From contig DESI01000054.1 in assembly GCA_002361235.1 (NCBI GenBank), forward strand, positions 1 through 29,820: DNA of 29,820 nucleotides, in the 5' to 3' direction. This DNA is from Porphyromonadaceae bacterium UBA3318 (GTDB lineage Bacteria > Bacteroidota > Bacteroidia > Bacteroidales > Muribaculaceae). Positions within the stretch are counted from its first letter, which is position 1, and each line of letters starts with the position of its first letter. The position numbers were made by a program, and so were the translations under genes. Below, piece after piece: positions 18,642 to 26,972 of the stretch. The notes beneath the pieces are model-generated. The model ran no database searches, was not told where the DNA came from, and worked only from the letters and a program-made list of their open reading frames with translations.

Positions 18642-21488
18642 ATGAAAAGGTCAATAATGTCAATCAGTATGTGTTGTTGTGCCGCGGCATTGTACGGAGC
18701 GGAGATAACAGGAACCGTCAAAGATGAAGGAGGAGAGCCGTTGACCGGTGCATCGATATCATTGTCGGCCGGCAACGACAGTATACCACTGGAAGGGGCG
18801 ACAGCGGATGTTGACGGTAAGTTTCAAATCAAGTCGGTGAAACCGGGACTTTATTCCTTGAAAGTGTCGATGGTGGGAATGGATCCGGTATACAGGACGC
18901 TGAAACTTGAAGATTCCGACCAACAATATGATGCCGGCGAAATCAAGCTGACTGAGGCGTCGGTCACTCTGAAGGAAGCGGTCGTAACTGCGACAAAGGC
19001 GGCGGTAGTGGCCAAGCAGGACACTCTGGAGTTCAACGCCGGCTCATACCGCACCATGCAGAACGCCACCGTCGAGGACCTGCTGAAGAAACTTCCGGGC
19101 GTCGAGGTGGGCAGCGACGGCACCATCACCTCCAACGGCAAGAGCGTGACCAAGGTGCTGGTGGACGGCAAGGAATTCTTCGGCGAGGACACCAAGATGG
19201 CCACCAAGAACCTGCCCTCCGAACTGGTGGACAAGGTGCAGGTGGTAGACCGCAAAAGCGACTTCTCGCGACTCACCGGCGTGGACGACGGCGAGGAGGA
19301 GACTGTGATAAACCTGACGGTAAAGAAGTCGATGAAAAACGGGTGGTTCGGCACCGTGCAGGCCGGCTACGGCACCGACAACAGGTATAACGGCAGCTTC
19401 AACATCTCCACCTTCACCGACAACAACCAGATATCTATCGTTGGCGGAGCCAACAATATCAACGACCTCGGTTTCATGGACGGTGGGCGCGGTAGGTTCC
19501 GCAGCTTCGGCCCCAAGGGTGGCATCACGGACTCGCAGCGTTTCGGCATCAATTTCAACTTAGGCAAGACCGAGAAGTTCCGCATCGGCGGCAACGTGTT
19601 CTACAGCCATTCCGACAGTAAGGTCGATTCCCGCACCGAGACGCAATATCTGTTCCCCGACTCCATCAGCACCAAGTCGCAAGGCTCGAAGTCGCGTGAC
19701 CGTGGACACAACGTCAATGCCAACTTCCGCATGGAATGGAAGATAGACGATTACAACACCCTTGACTTCCGGCCCAACTTCTCGTTTAACGTTCGTAACA
19801 CCGAGATGACCGACACCTCCACGCTGCGGGCCGGCGACATGCTGAAAAGCCTGGTGAACCGCAACAACAACATCAAGTTCAACAAGGGTACGAGCTGGAA
19901 CGCCTCGGGCGACCTGATATACAACCATAAGTTCAAGTCGCATCAGGGACGTTCGTTCAGCCTGCGCGCGCAGTACAACTTCTCGGACACGCGCCAGCGC
20001 ACCACATCATGGAACGACATCCTGTATTATATGGAGAACGAGGAGTCCGAGACGCTGTATCAGTTTATCCGAGACCACGAATGGAGCAATAACGTGACCG
20101 GTACGGCCACATGGACCGAACCACTCGGCGACGTGGCCAAAGGGAACTTCCTGCAGGCCGAATACCGCATACAGATGCGTTTCAACAATTCCGACAAATC
20201 GACTTACGACATCGGACTTCCCGACGACCCGGAGAATTTCATACCTGAGGCGTTGGGCGGCGTCCCCGCCGACGGAGTGTTCAATCCGGATGTGTCCAAC
20301 AGTTTCCGCAACCGGTTCATAAACCATCAGCTCAAGTTGGGATACAAGAAGGTGAACAAGAATCTGAATCTCGAGTTAGGTCTGGCAGTGACGCCCTCCA
20401 GCAGCAAGAGCACGGACCTGATAAATTCCGACCGCAATATCCCCGAGCGTAATGTCTGGAACTTCGCTCCCTACGCCCGGTTGCGGCTCAAGTTCTCAAA
20501 GACCGAGTCGATGATGCTGCGCTACAACGCCCGCACGTCACAGCCCTCCATGTCGCAGCTGCAGCCTGTGGCAGATGTGTCAAACCCGCTGAACATAACC
20601 ATCGGTAACCCGGACCTGAAGCCGACGTTCACCCAGTCGTTCAATTTCCATTACAACAACTATAACCAGGATGCCCAGCGGTCGCTGATGTGTATGCTCC
20701 ACGCGCAATACGCCATCAACGTGATCGTGGCCAACACCACCACCGACCCGTCCACCGGAGCGCGCACCACCCGCTATGCAAACGCCAACGGCAACATGAA
20801 CATGTTCACCGGTGTCATGATCAACCAGCCGTTCACCAACCGCCACTGGCGATATTCGGTGAACATGATGGCTCGTTATGCATCAAACGCCGGTTATATC
20901 AACGGCGATTTCAACCGGACCAGCAATCTCAATCTGAATCCCCGCGTCGGCGTGACATACAGCTGCGACGTGTTCCAGATGTCGGTGAATCCTACGTATT
21001 CGTTCGGCATGACCGCCAACACCCTGAAGCAGCAGAAGAACCAGTACACGCACACCTACGGCTTCAACGCCGACGCGCAGCTGACGCTGCCGTTCGGACT
21101 CTCCCTCTCCACAGACCTGAGCTTTGACCGTTCGACGGGATATACGGCAGGATTCGACAACGACTCATGGTTGTGGAACGCCGAGGCATCATACAGTATT
21201 CTCAGCGACAAGAGCCTGACATTCAGTGTGCGTGCCTACGACTTGTTAGGTATGAAAAAGAACGTGAGCCGCAGCATCAGCGCCAACCAGATTGTCGACT
21301 CGCGTTACAACGACCTGACGCGCTACGTCATGTTCAGCGTATCGTACACGTTCAATACGATGAAGAACAAGAAGCAGGCACAGGAAATGCCCGCCGAAAT
21401 CGGCGGGCAGCCCGGTCCACCGCCCGGACATCCGGGCCGGGGAGGCGCGCCGATGGGTCCGCCTCCCGGAGGTGGAAGACCATTTTAA
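18642..21488 (+). CDS. TonB-dependent outer-membrane beta-barrel protein with Pro/Gly-rich tail
   Basis: This outer-membrane protein probably takes up or exports an unknown ligand. A short signal peptide (about 1-20, ending YGA) is followed by a carboxypeptidase-D-regulatory-like domain (about 21-105), a plug-type segment (about 115-230, with LLKKLPGVEV and VLVDGKEFFGEDTKMA) and a long barrel rich in alternating aromatic residues, of the OMP_b-brl_3 kind. The last 30 residues are Pro/Gly-rich (PGPPPGHPGRGGAPM and after). No SusD-like partner is next to it and there is no SusC-type signature, so it is not a classic glycan-import pair. The stop codon overlaps that of the convergent CotH gene by four bases. 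The ligand cannot be told. Confidence 0.9.
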   Translation: MKRSIMSISMCCCAAALYGAEITGTVKDEGGEPLTGASISLSAGNDSIPLEGATADVDGKFQIKSVKPGLYSLKVSMVGMDPVYRTLKLEDSDQQYDAGEIKLTEASVTLKEAVVTATKAAVVAKQDTLEFNAGSYRTMQNATVEDLLKKLPGVEVGSDGTITSNGKSVTKVLVDGKEFFGEDTKMATKNLPSELVDKVQVVDRKSDFSRLTGVDDGEEETVINLTVKKSMKNGWFGTVQAGYGTDNRYNGSFNISTFTDNNQISIVGGANNINDLGFMDGGRGRFRSFGPKGGITDSQRFGINFNLGKTEKFRIGGNVFYSHSDSKVDSRTETQYLFPDSISTKSQGSKSRDRGHNVNANFRMEWKIDDYNTLDFRPNFSFNVRNTEMTDTSTLRAGDMLKSLVNRNNNIKFNKGTSWNASGDLIYNHKFKSHQGRSFSLRAQYNFSDTRQRTTSWNDILYYMENEESETLYQFIRDHEWSNNVTGTATWTEPLGDVAKGNFLQAEYRIQMRFNNSDKSTYDIGLPDDPENFIPEALGGVPADGVFNPDVSNSFRNRFINHQLKLGYKKVNKNLNLELGLAVTPSSSKSTDLINSDRNIPERNVWNFAPYARLRLKFSKTESMMLRYNARTSQPSMSQLQPVADVSNPLNITIGNPDLKPTFTQSFNFHYNNYNQDAQRSLMCMLHAQYAINVIVANTTTDPSTGARTTRYANANGNMNMFTGVMINQPFTNRHWRYSVNMMARYASNAGYINGDFNRTSNLNLNPRVGVTYSCDVFQMSVNPTYSFGMTANTLKQQKNQYTHTYGFNADAQLTLPFGLSLSTDLSFDRSTGYTAGFDNDSWLWNAEASYSILSDKSLTFSVRAYDLLGMKKNVSRSISANQIVDSRYNDLTRYVMFSVSYTFNTMKNKKQAQEMPAEIGGQPGPPPGHPGRGGAPMGPPPGGGRPF

Positions 21489-23848
21489 TTCTTTATGATT
21501 TTCATTGACTTGGCACCTTGCTTAAGGATATATATTCCCGTCGGCAAGGTGCTGAGTTCGTTCAGACGGCTGCCGGATATGGAATATACCTCGTAGGGAG
21601 CCGACATGTCGAACTCATCGGAAGTCACTTCGCTGATGCCGCTGCCGTCGCCGGCCACAGTGGTTATGGTTACGGAAGTGGCCGATGCAGGAATTGTGTA
21701 TTCCACTGACGCGCCGACAAGTTCCACATCCTGTCGCGGGGCGCCCGCGGCATGTATGCGCCATTTGGTAACGGCAAGGTCCGGATTGTCGCTGTGGCCC
21801 GTCAGTGTCAGCTTGCGGTCGACGAAAAACTTTCCGTCGAACGAGCGGCCGCTAAGAGGAACGTCGTTCATCGTGATCTTTATATCGTCGGAGCGACCTT
21901 TGTCTACGGTAACGGGCACTGCTTTGCCCAACTTCAGATAGTCGGCAAGATGATTGTAGAAGAATGTGGTGCGTTCGCGCGCCCATTTCTTGGCGTTGCT
22001 CACTTCCTCGTCGTAATTGGGCCACCATTCGTTGAACAGCTTGCGGTGGTGCTTGTACTCGGACTTAATCACGGCCGTCATGTCGTCCAGGTCGGACGAC
22101 AGGACCGTGCCGTTCAGGAAGTCGCCCATATACACGGCGAAACGGTCGATGAACATGTTCTTGAAACGGTCAATGTCCATCAGTCGCCGGAACAGGCGTG
22201 TGTGGTCGTAATTGTTGGCCCAGCTGTTGTCGGGGTCGAAATTGTGGTCGTACAGCCAGTTGAGGTATTTATAGTTGGATGCCCTGCCGTAAAGCCCCAT
22301 GCCGAAGTCGGTGTCCTTGATGATCCAGCGCCAGCGGCCTCCGTCGGCTATGGGACGCCACATCTCGATGTTGTTGCCCGGGAAGTCAAGGTTGTTATGG
22401 AAAGATTCCACAATCATCAGATTGCAGAACTCGCTCACGTCCATCACGGCGTCGAATTCCTCGTAAGTGTGTCCGTGCGCCTCGTAGAATGCCTTGAATG
22501 CGTCCAGCTGCGACTGCTCGCCTTCCTTCAGCTCCCACCAGTTCTCCACTACGGTCACATCCTCCAGACCGTCGTAGAATGTATAGACATAGTCCTCGTT
22601 CGACCGCGGACGCAGGTTAAGGATGCCTTTGTATTCGCCGTTGATGAGCACGATGGCCGGCTGCCAGGGCTGCCAGTCCAGGTCGGCGCGGCGTCCCATG
22701 TTGCGCTGAATCAGCGCGTCGCGCAGGTAGAGGTAGTCGAAGTCGTTGCCGGCGTTACGAAGCTCGATCGATTTCCAGTCGGTCAGCCCGGCGGCATCCT
22801 CGGGGAAGAACTCATATTCGAATCGCTTGGTGCCGAACCGCTTGTTGGCATACATCACCAGCGACTTGAGCGCGTTCCCACGCGAGGCACCCCCCTTGAC
22901 GCGGGTCTCGCACAGCTGATTTATGACGCTTTCCTGCTCCGGCAGCCAGAATACCTCCATATTGGTCGGTCGTCGCCAGTCGTTGCGGGCATTCTCGCCG
23001 TTGTTCTTTTCATTGTATATGCCGAGGTCATCGCTGTAGAAAGAATTCCTGTCCGTAACGAGCGACACCACGGGCAGCGTCATGTCGCGTCCTAAGAATA
23101 TGTAGCTGTTGGTGACGGAACGTGGCGTGATGGCACCATCCCTGAACAGGGCGGCGCGTACCGTCTTGGTATCGTCTATGGCCAGTGGCTTGTCGTAAAG
23201 CGAAGAATTTACAGTCGGTTCGGTGCCGTCGAGGGTGTAGCGTATCTGAGTGCCGGCAGGGGCATCCTCCGGCAGCGACAGCTCCAGCGCGAATGTGGTC
23301 TTTGCCACATGCCCTGCCTTGGAGAACACAGGGTCGCCGAGTACCTCTTGGGTAATCTTGCCGCAGTTGGCTTTGCCCGGCGTAGGGGTGAGCTGGTATC
23401 CCCACGTGTCGGAGCCCTCGGTCTTGCGACCGTAGGCCACGTTGGGGGCGGGCATCTTCTTCATTCCGGTATATTGTTCTATAATCGCGCCGTTTTTCCA
23501 AAGATACAGCTCGCCGTCCTTGCCCGATTCGAGGCGGAAGGATGCGTGAAGGTCCTTCTCCTCCTTGTCGCAGTATACCACGACATATTGGCCCGGAGCG
23601 ACAGTACGCGACGGCAGCTTATAGGCTTTTTTCTCCTTGGGAGAGTCCGACAGGGCATAGTCCGAGAGGTTCACGCTCGCGGTGCCTGCATTGTACAGTT
23701 CCACCCATGAGTCGGGAAATTCATTGAGATCGTCCATGATGCAGTCGATGTTGCTCTGCATCAGCTCGTTGATAATCAGTTCAGCGTGTGCGGACGCGCC
23801 TGTGACCATGATGCCGGCCATAAGCATGCCGCAGGTGAGTTTCTTCAT
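21485..23848 (-). CDS. Secreted CotH-kinase-family protein with lamin-tail and chitobiase-like domains
   Basis: This is a secreted protein with a protein-kinase-like CotH domain; substrate unknown. The 787 residues start with a signal peptide (about 1-22, ending ASAHA). A lamin-tail domain follows (about 24-150, with IINELMQSN and DSWVELYN), then a chitobiase/hexosaminidase C-terminal-like domain (about 175-250, with IRYTLDGTEPT). The CotH domain spans about 255-640; it carries NLDFPGNNIEMWR and the metal-binding acidic pair in IIKDTDFGMG (D512, D514), as in CotH kinases. The C-terminus (VYSISGSRLNEL, LPTGIYILKQG, ending KIIKN) resembles a type A sorting tail of type IX secretion. It converges on the TonB-barrel gene with a four-base overlap. 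Kinase activity is inference from the family. Confidence 0.88.
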   Translation of the reverse strand: MKKLTCGMLMAGIMVTGASAHAELIINELMQSNIDCIMDDLNEFPDSWVELYNAGTASVNLSDYALSDSPKEKKAYKLPSRTVAPGQYVVVYCDKEEKDLHASFRLESGKDGELYLWKNGAIIEQYTGMKKMPAPNVAYGRKTEGSDTWGYQLTPTPGKANCGKITQEVLGDPVFSKAGHVAKTTFALELSLPEDAPAGTQIRYTLDGTEPTVNSSLYDKPLAIDDTKTVRAALFRDGAITPRSVTNSYIFLGRDMTLPVVSLVTDRNSFYSDDLGIYNEKNNGENARNDWRRPTNMEVFWLPEQESVINQLCETRVKGGASRGNALKSLVMYANKRFGTKRFEYEFFPEDAAGLTDWKSIELRNAGNDFDYLYLRDALIQRNMGRRADLDWQPWQPAIVLINGEYKGILNLRPRSNEDYVYTFYDGLEDVTVVENWWELKEGEQSQLDAFKAFYEAHGHTYEEFDAVMDVSEFCNLMIVESFHNNLDFPGNNIEMWRPIADGGRWRWIIKDTDFGMGLYGRASNYKYLNWLYDHNFDPDNSWANNYDHTRLFRRLMDIDRFKNMFIDRFAVYMGDFLNGTVLSSDLDDMTAVIKSEYKHHRKLFNEWWPNYDEEVSNAKKWARERTTFFYNHLADYLKLGKAVPVTVDKGRSDDIKITMNDVPLSGRSFDGKFFVDRKLTLTGHSDNPDLAVTKWRIHAAGAPRQDVELVGASVEYTIPASATSVTITTVAGDGSGISEVTSDEFDMSAPYEVYSISGSRLNELSTLPTGIYILKQGAKSMKIIKN

Positions 23849-23906
23849 GTCGTTATCATCGTTGATATGATGACATTCCGCGCGGAATGCCGTGTGTCAT
23901 TTTGTG

Positions 23907-23914
23907 CAAAGTTA
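23907..23914 (-). promoter_or_regulatory. Promoter -7 element for the CotH gene
   Basis: On the minus strand TAACTTTG followed by CAC fits the Bacteroidetes -7 consensus and lies about 60 bases before the start codon. No -33 TTG is seen at the right distance. Confidence 0.45.
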
Positions 23915-24001
23915 CGAATTAAATCCCAATATTTTAAAGATATAATAATACCTTTTTGTCTTTTTTATAACATATTATGAACATCTTTGCCGAAAAATGA
24001 A

Positions 24002-24009
24002 TAAATTTG
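24002..24009 (+). promoter_or_regulatory. Possible promoter -7 element for the acetylesterase gene
   Basis: TAAATTTG fits the consensus and lies 57 bases before the start codon in a very AT-rich stretch. A TTTG occurs upstream, but at a spacing of only 12 bases, so support is weak. Confidence 0.35.
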
Positions 24010-24065
24010 TAAATTCGTTTGAGAAAACAACTTCATTAACTTAATACGAATAGAAAATCAGAGAT

Positions 24066-25493
24066 ATGAAACGGATTTCGATGATTCTTGCCGCGCTGCT
24101 GTGCGGCATGCCGATGGTGGCTAAGGTTCAGCCGGGTTCGCCCATAAGCGACAATATGGTTCTTCAGCAGAACACGAAGGCCCGTCTGTTCGGCAAAGCC
24201 AAGGCCGGCGCGAAAGTCACGGCCACGCCGAGCTGGAACAGCAAGACTTACGAGACGAAGGCCGGCAAGGACGGCAAATGGATTGTCGAGGTCGAGACTC
24301 CCAAGGGTGGCTATACACCTTACAGCATCGTGCTGAGCGATGGCGAACCCCTGACGCTTAACAACGTGCTGGTGGGCGAGGTGTGGCTTGCTTCAGGACA
24401 GTCGAACATGCAGATGCCCCTGCGCGGTTACTGGGGATGTCCCATCAAGGGGGGCTACGAGGAAGTGGCCCACTCCGGCAACTGGAAGGACAAGATACGC
24501 TTCATGACCCTGCCGCTGGTCCAGAGTTACACGCCGATGGATACGGTGGCCGCTCGCTGGACGGTGCCTTCGCCCGCCACGTCGCCCGACTACAGCGCCC
24601 TGGCCTGGCATGCAGCCAAGCGAATGACCGACGTGCTGCAGGTGCCCATTGGAATCATGAGCGCTGCTTACGGCGGCGCACGCGTCGAGAGTTGGACGCC
24701 CCGCGAGATTTTGGAGACATATCCCGACGTAAGCCTCGATCCCAAGGATGTGGAACCGATGGAACATTATATGCGTCCGTTGTTGGCATATAATGCCATG
24801 TTCATGCCCATCAAGGACTACACATATAAGGGTATAATGTGGTATCAGGGATGCAGCAACGTGGGCCACGACGACGTCTACGCTCAGCGTCTGGCCAATA
24901 TGGTGAAAGACTGGCGCGAGAAGATCGGGCTGGGCGACATCCCCTTCTATCAGGTGGAGCTTGCGCCCTATGCTTTCGACTGGAGCATGAAGACGGCCGA
25001 GGGTCCGAAGCTGCGCAAGGCCCAGTGGGATGCCTGCGAACTGATTCCCAACAGCGGCATAATCTGTACCAACGACGCCGCAGTGGAGTATGAGCGCTTC
25101 AACGTGCATCCCTCCGACAAGAAGGTGGTGGGCGACCGCATGGCCGACCTGATACTGAACCGGACCTACGGTCAGACCATGTTCCCATGCGTCAGCCCGA
25201 AGTACAGGAGCCACACCGTGAAGGGCAACGAGGTATGGGTGGACATAGAGCTGAACAACGACATCATATCGCCCAACTGCGATATAAAGGGATTTGAGGT
25301 GGCCGGCGCCGACAAGGTGTTCCATCCCGCTGACCGTGTGCGTCAGGACGGCCAGAAGAATACATTGATAGTCTCGAGTTCGGAAGTGGCCGAACCGGTG
25401 GCCGTGCGCTACTGCTGGAAGGATTTCCAGCTTGGAAACGTAGTGGGCGACAACTACCTGCCCCTGGTGCCGTTCCGCACCGATAACTGGTGA
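24066..25493 (+). CDS. Sialate O-acetylesterase-type SGNH/GDSL esterase
   Basis: It probably removes O-acetyl groups from a sugar; sialic acid is the family name but not the sure substrate. A signal peptide (about 1-19, ending MVA) suggests the periplasm. The SGNH features are the nucleophile Ser in LASGQSNMQMP (S113), the block MWYQGCSN (C263 where many members have Glu), and the catalytic His in FNVHPSDK (H348). An N-terminal beta-sandwich (about 20-105) comes first and a beta-rich C-terminal part last (about 375-475). The 475-residue length is usual for the SASA family. Plant xyloglucan and xylan are acetylated, so it could serve the upstream locus, but it lies 8 kb away and has no regulator-type repeats, so this is only a possibility. 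Confidence 0.88.
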   Translation: MKRISMILAALLCGMPMVAKVQPGSPISDNMVLQQNTKARLFGKAKAGAKVTATPSWNSKTYETKAGKDGKWIVEVETPKGGYTPYSIVLSDGEPLTLNNVLVGEVWLASGQSNMQMPLRGYWGCPIKGGYEEVAHSGNWKDKIRFMTLPLVQSYTPMDTVAARWTVPSPATSPDYSALAWHAAKRMTDVLQVPIGIMSAAYGGARVESWTPREILETYPDVSLDPKDVEPMEHYMRPLLAYNAMFMPIKDYTYKGIMWYQGCSNVGHDDVYAQRLANMVKDWREKIGLGDIPFYQVELAPYAFDWSMKTAEGPKLRKAQWDACELIPNSGIICTNDAAVEYERFNVHPSDKKVVGDRMADLILNRTYGQTMFPCVSPKYRSHTVKGNEVWVDIELNNDIISPNCDIKGFEVAGADKVFHPADRVRQDGQKNTLIVSSSEVAEPVAVRYCWKDFQLGNVVGDNYLPLVPFRTDNW

Positions 25494-25499
25494 TCCTTG

Positions 25500-25514
25500 C
25501 CATCCTGAGGATGG
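25500..25514 (+). other. Short hairpin between esterase and transporter genes
   Basis: CCATCC and GGATGG flank a TGA loop just after the esterase stop. There is no T-run. The next gene starts 42 bases after the esterase stop, so read-through is likely. Confidence 0.35.
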
Positions 25515-25535
25515 GCCGGATCGTAAATTGAATAT

Positions 25536-26858
25536 ATGGAGAAAGCAAGAGCGCAATTCGGTACGAAATTAGGTGTGCTCGCCGCCACGGTCGGATCGGC
25601 CGTGGGACTGGGCAATATTTGGAGATTTCCTTACGAATGCGGCACCGGGGGTGGTGCCGCGTTCCTGATGGTGTATATAGGCTTCGTGTTTCTGTTGGGC
25701 GTTCCGACCATCTGTGCCGAGTTCGGTCTGGGCCGGAGCAGCCGCAAGGGGATGCCGGGATCGTTCCGCCGGATAACAGGCAACAAACGCTGGGATTTTT
25801 TCGGCTATGCGGCAATTATGGCAGCCTTTATGATTCTTGCCTTTTATGCCGTGGTGGCCGGATGGACGCTGGAATACATCGTTGACTCGGCTACGGGTCT
25901 GTTCAAGGACACACCCAATATGGAGCGTCACGCGCAGTTCCAGTCCTTCGTAAGCGGATGGCGTTCGGTGCTGTGGGCCGTGGTGTTCCTGGTCATCAAC
26001 GCATTGGTGATGATCGGAGGCGTGGTAAAAGGCATAGAGCGCGTCAGCAACATACTGATGCCGTTGCTGTTCGTGATATTGATAGCCTTCTGCGTAAACT
26101 CGCTGATGATGCCGGGTGCGGCCGATGGTCTTACATTCCTGTTCAAGCCCGATTTCAGCAAACTTACTGCCGATGTGGTGCTCGGGGCCATGGGCCAGGC
26201 TTTCTTCTCGCTATCCATCGGCATGGGCTGTCTGGTGACGTATGCCAGCTATTTCAGCGACAATACCCCTCTGATCAAGACTTCGCTTCAGATAGCGGCC
26301 CTTGACACGTTGGTGGCCATTATGGCAGGCATCATCATCTTCCCGGCGGTGTTCAGCTTCGGAATGTCGCCGGCAGAGGGACCGACACTGGTGTTTGAGG
26401 TATTGCCCAACATATTCCATAACATGCCGGGCGGCAGCGTGTGGAGTTTCTTCTTCTTCGTATTGCTGGCATTGGCATCGCTTACGTCCATCATATCTGT
26501 AAGCGAGATTGTGGTGGCGTTCCTGTGCGACGAGTTCGGCCTGAGCCGGTTGAAGAGCACGATGGCGGTGACCGGCATATCGTTGGTGCTGGCAACTTTG
26601 TGCTCACTCTCGTTCGGTCCGCTGCAGGGCCTGAATCTGTTCAACCTGTTCGACTTCATATCAAGCAATGTGCTGATGCCGTTGGGAGGCATGGGAGTGT
26701 GCGTGTTCACGGGCTGGAAGATGAAGAAAAGCACTTACGTAGAGCAGATGCGCGGCAATTCGAATGTATCGAAGTGGCTGTTCGACAGCATCACCTTCTG
26801 TATGCGCTACATCGCTCCGGCAGGAATACTGATTGTATTCATAGCCGGCTTGTTGTAG
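25536..26858 (+). CDS. Sodium-dependent NSS-family transporter
   Basis: This inner-membrane symporter of the neurotransmitter:sodium symporter family probably imports an amino acid with sodium. The first helix has the family signature VGSAVGLGNIWRFPYECG (about 20-37), with the unwound glycine region and sodium/substrate contacts. Other family marks are GVPTICAEFGLGR and the sixth-helix GQAFFSLSIGMG. Eleven or so hydrophobic helices can be counted in 440 residues, the size of bacterial 11-helix members such as the Fusobacterium Tyt1 and Bacillus MhsT types. It follows the esterase by 42 bases and precedes the L-serine dehydratase by 114 bases, so import of serine or a mixed amino acid supply is possible. 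The substrate cannot be read from the sequence. Confidence 0.93.
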   Translation: MEKARAQFGTKLGVLAATVGSAVGLGNIWRFPYECGTGGGAAFLMVYIGFVFLLGVPTICAEFGLGRSSRKGMPGSFRRITGNKRWDFFGYAAIMAAFMILAFYAVVAGWTLEYIVDSATGLFKDTPNMERHAQFQSFVSGWRSVLWAVVFLVINALVMIGGVVKGIERVSNILMPLLFVILIAFCVNSLMMPGAADGLTFLFKPDFSKLTADVVLGAMGQAFFSLSIGMGCLVTYASYFSDNTPLIKTSLQIAALDTLVAIMAGIIIFPAVFSFGMSPAEGPTLVFEVLPNIFHNMPGGSVWSFFFFVLLALASLTSIISVSEIVVAFLCDEFGLSRLKSTMAVTGISLVLATLCSLSFGPLQGLNLFNLFDFISSNVLMPLGGMGVCVFTGWKMKKSTYVEQMRGNSNVSKWLFDSITFCMRYIAPAGILIVFIAGLL

Positions 26859-26873
26859 AACCTGTCATTAACG

Positions 26874-26909
26874 TTAACTTTAGCGTTAAAATTAACTTTA
26901 GCTTTAAAT
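26874..26909 (+). repeat. Tandem 18-base repeat before the serine dehydratase gene
   Basis: TTAACTTTAGCGTTAAAA and TTAACTTTAGCTTTAAAT are directly adjacent and differ at two bases. They start 16 bases after the transporter stop. They may be regulator half-sites or a slippage product. Confidence 0.75.
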
Positions 26910-26913
26910 TCTC

Positions 26914-26941
26914 GCGGAGCCGTTTCCGTCAGGAGCTCCGC
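26914..26941 (+). other. Hairpin upstream of the serine dehydratase gene
   Basis: GCGGAGC (26914-26920) and GCTCCGC (26935-26941) form a perfect 7-bp stem with a 14-base loop, 31 bases before the start codon. No T-run follows. It could be an attenuator, a processing site, or a weak end to the transporter transcript. Confidence 0.45.
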
Positions 26942-26972
26942 TCCAAGTTCATAATCTAACCTTCATTTCAAC

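Noticed and set aside
24852..24854. Cys263 in WYQGCSN of the esterase as a sign of inactivation
   Set aside because: The serine and histidine of the active site are intact, and I recall Cys at this position in other Bacteroidetes members, so it is not good evidence of a dead enzyme.
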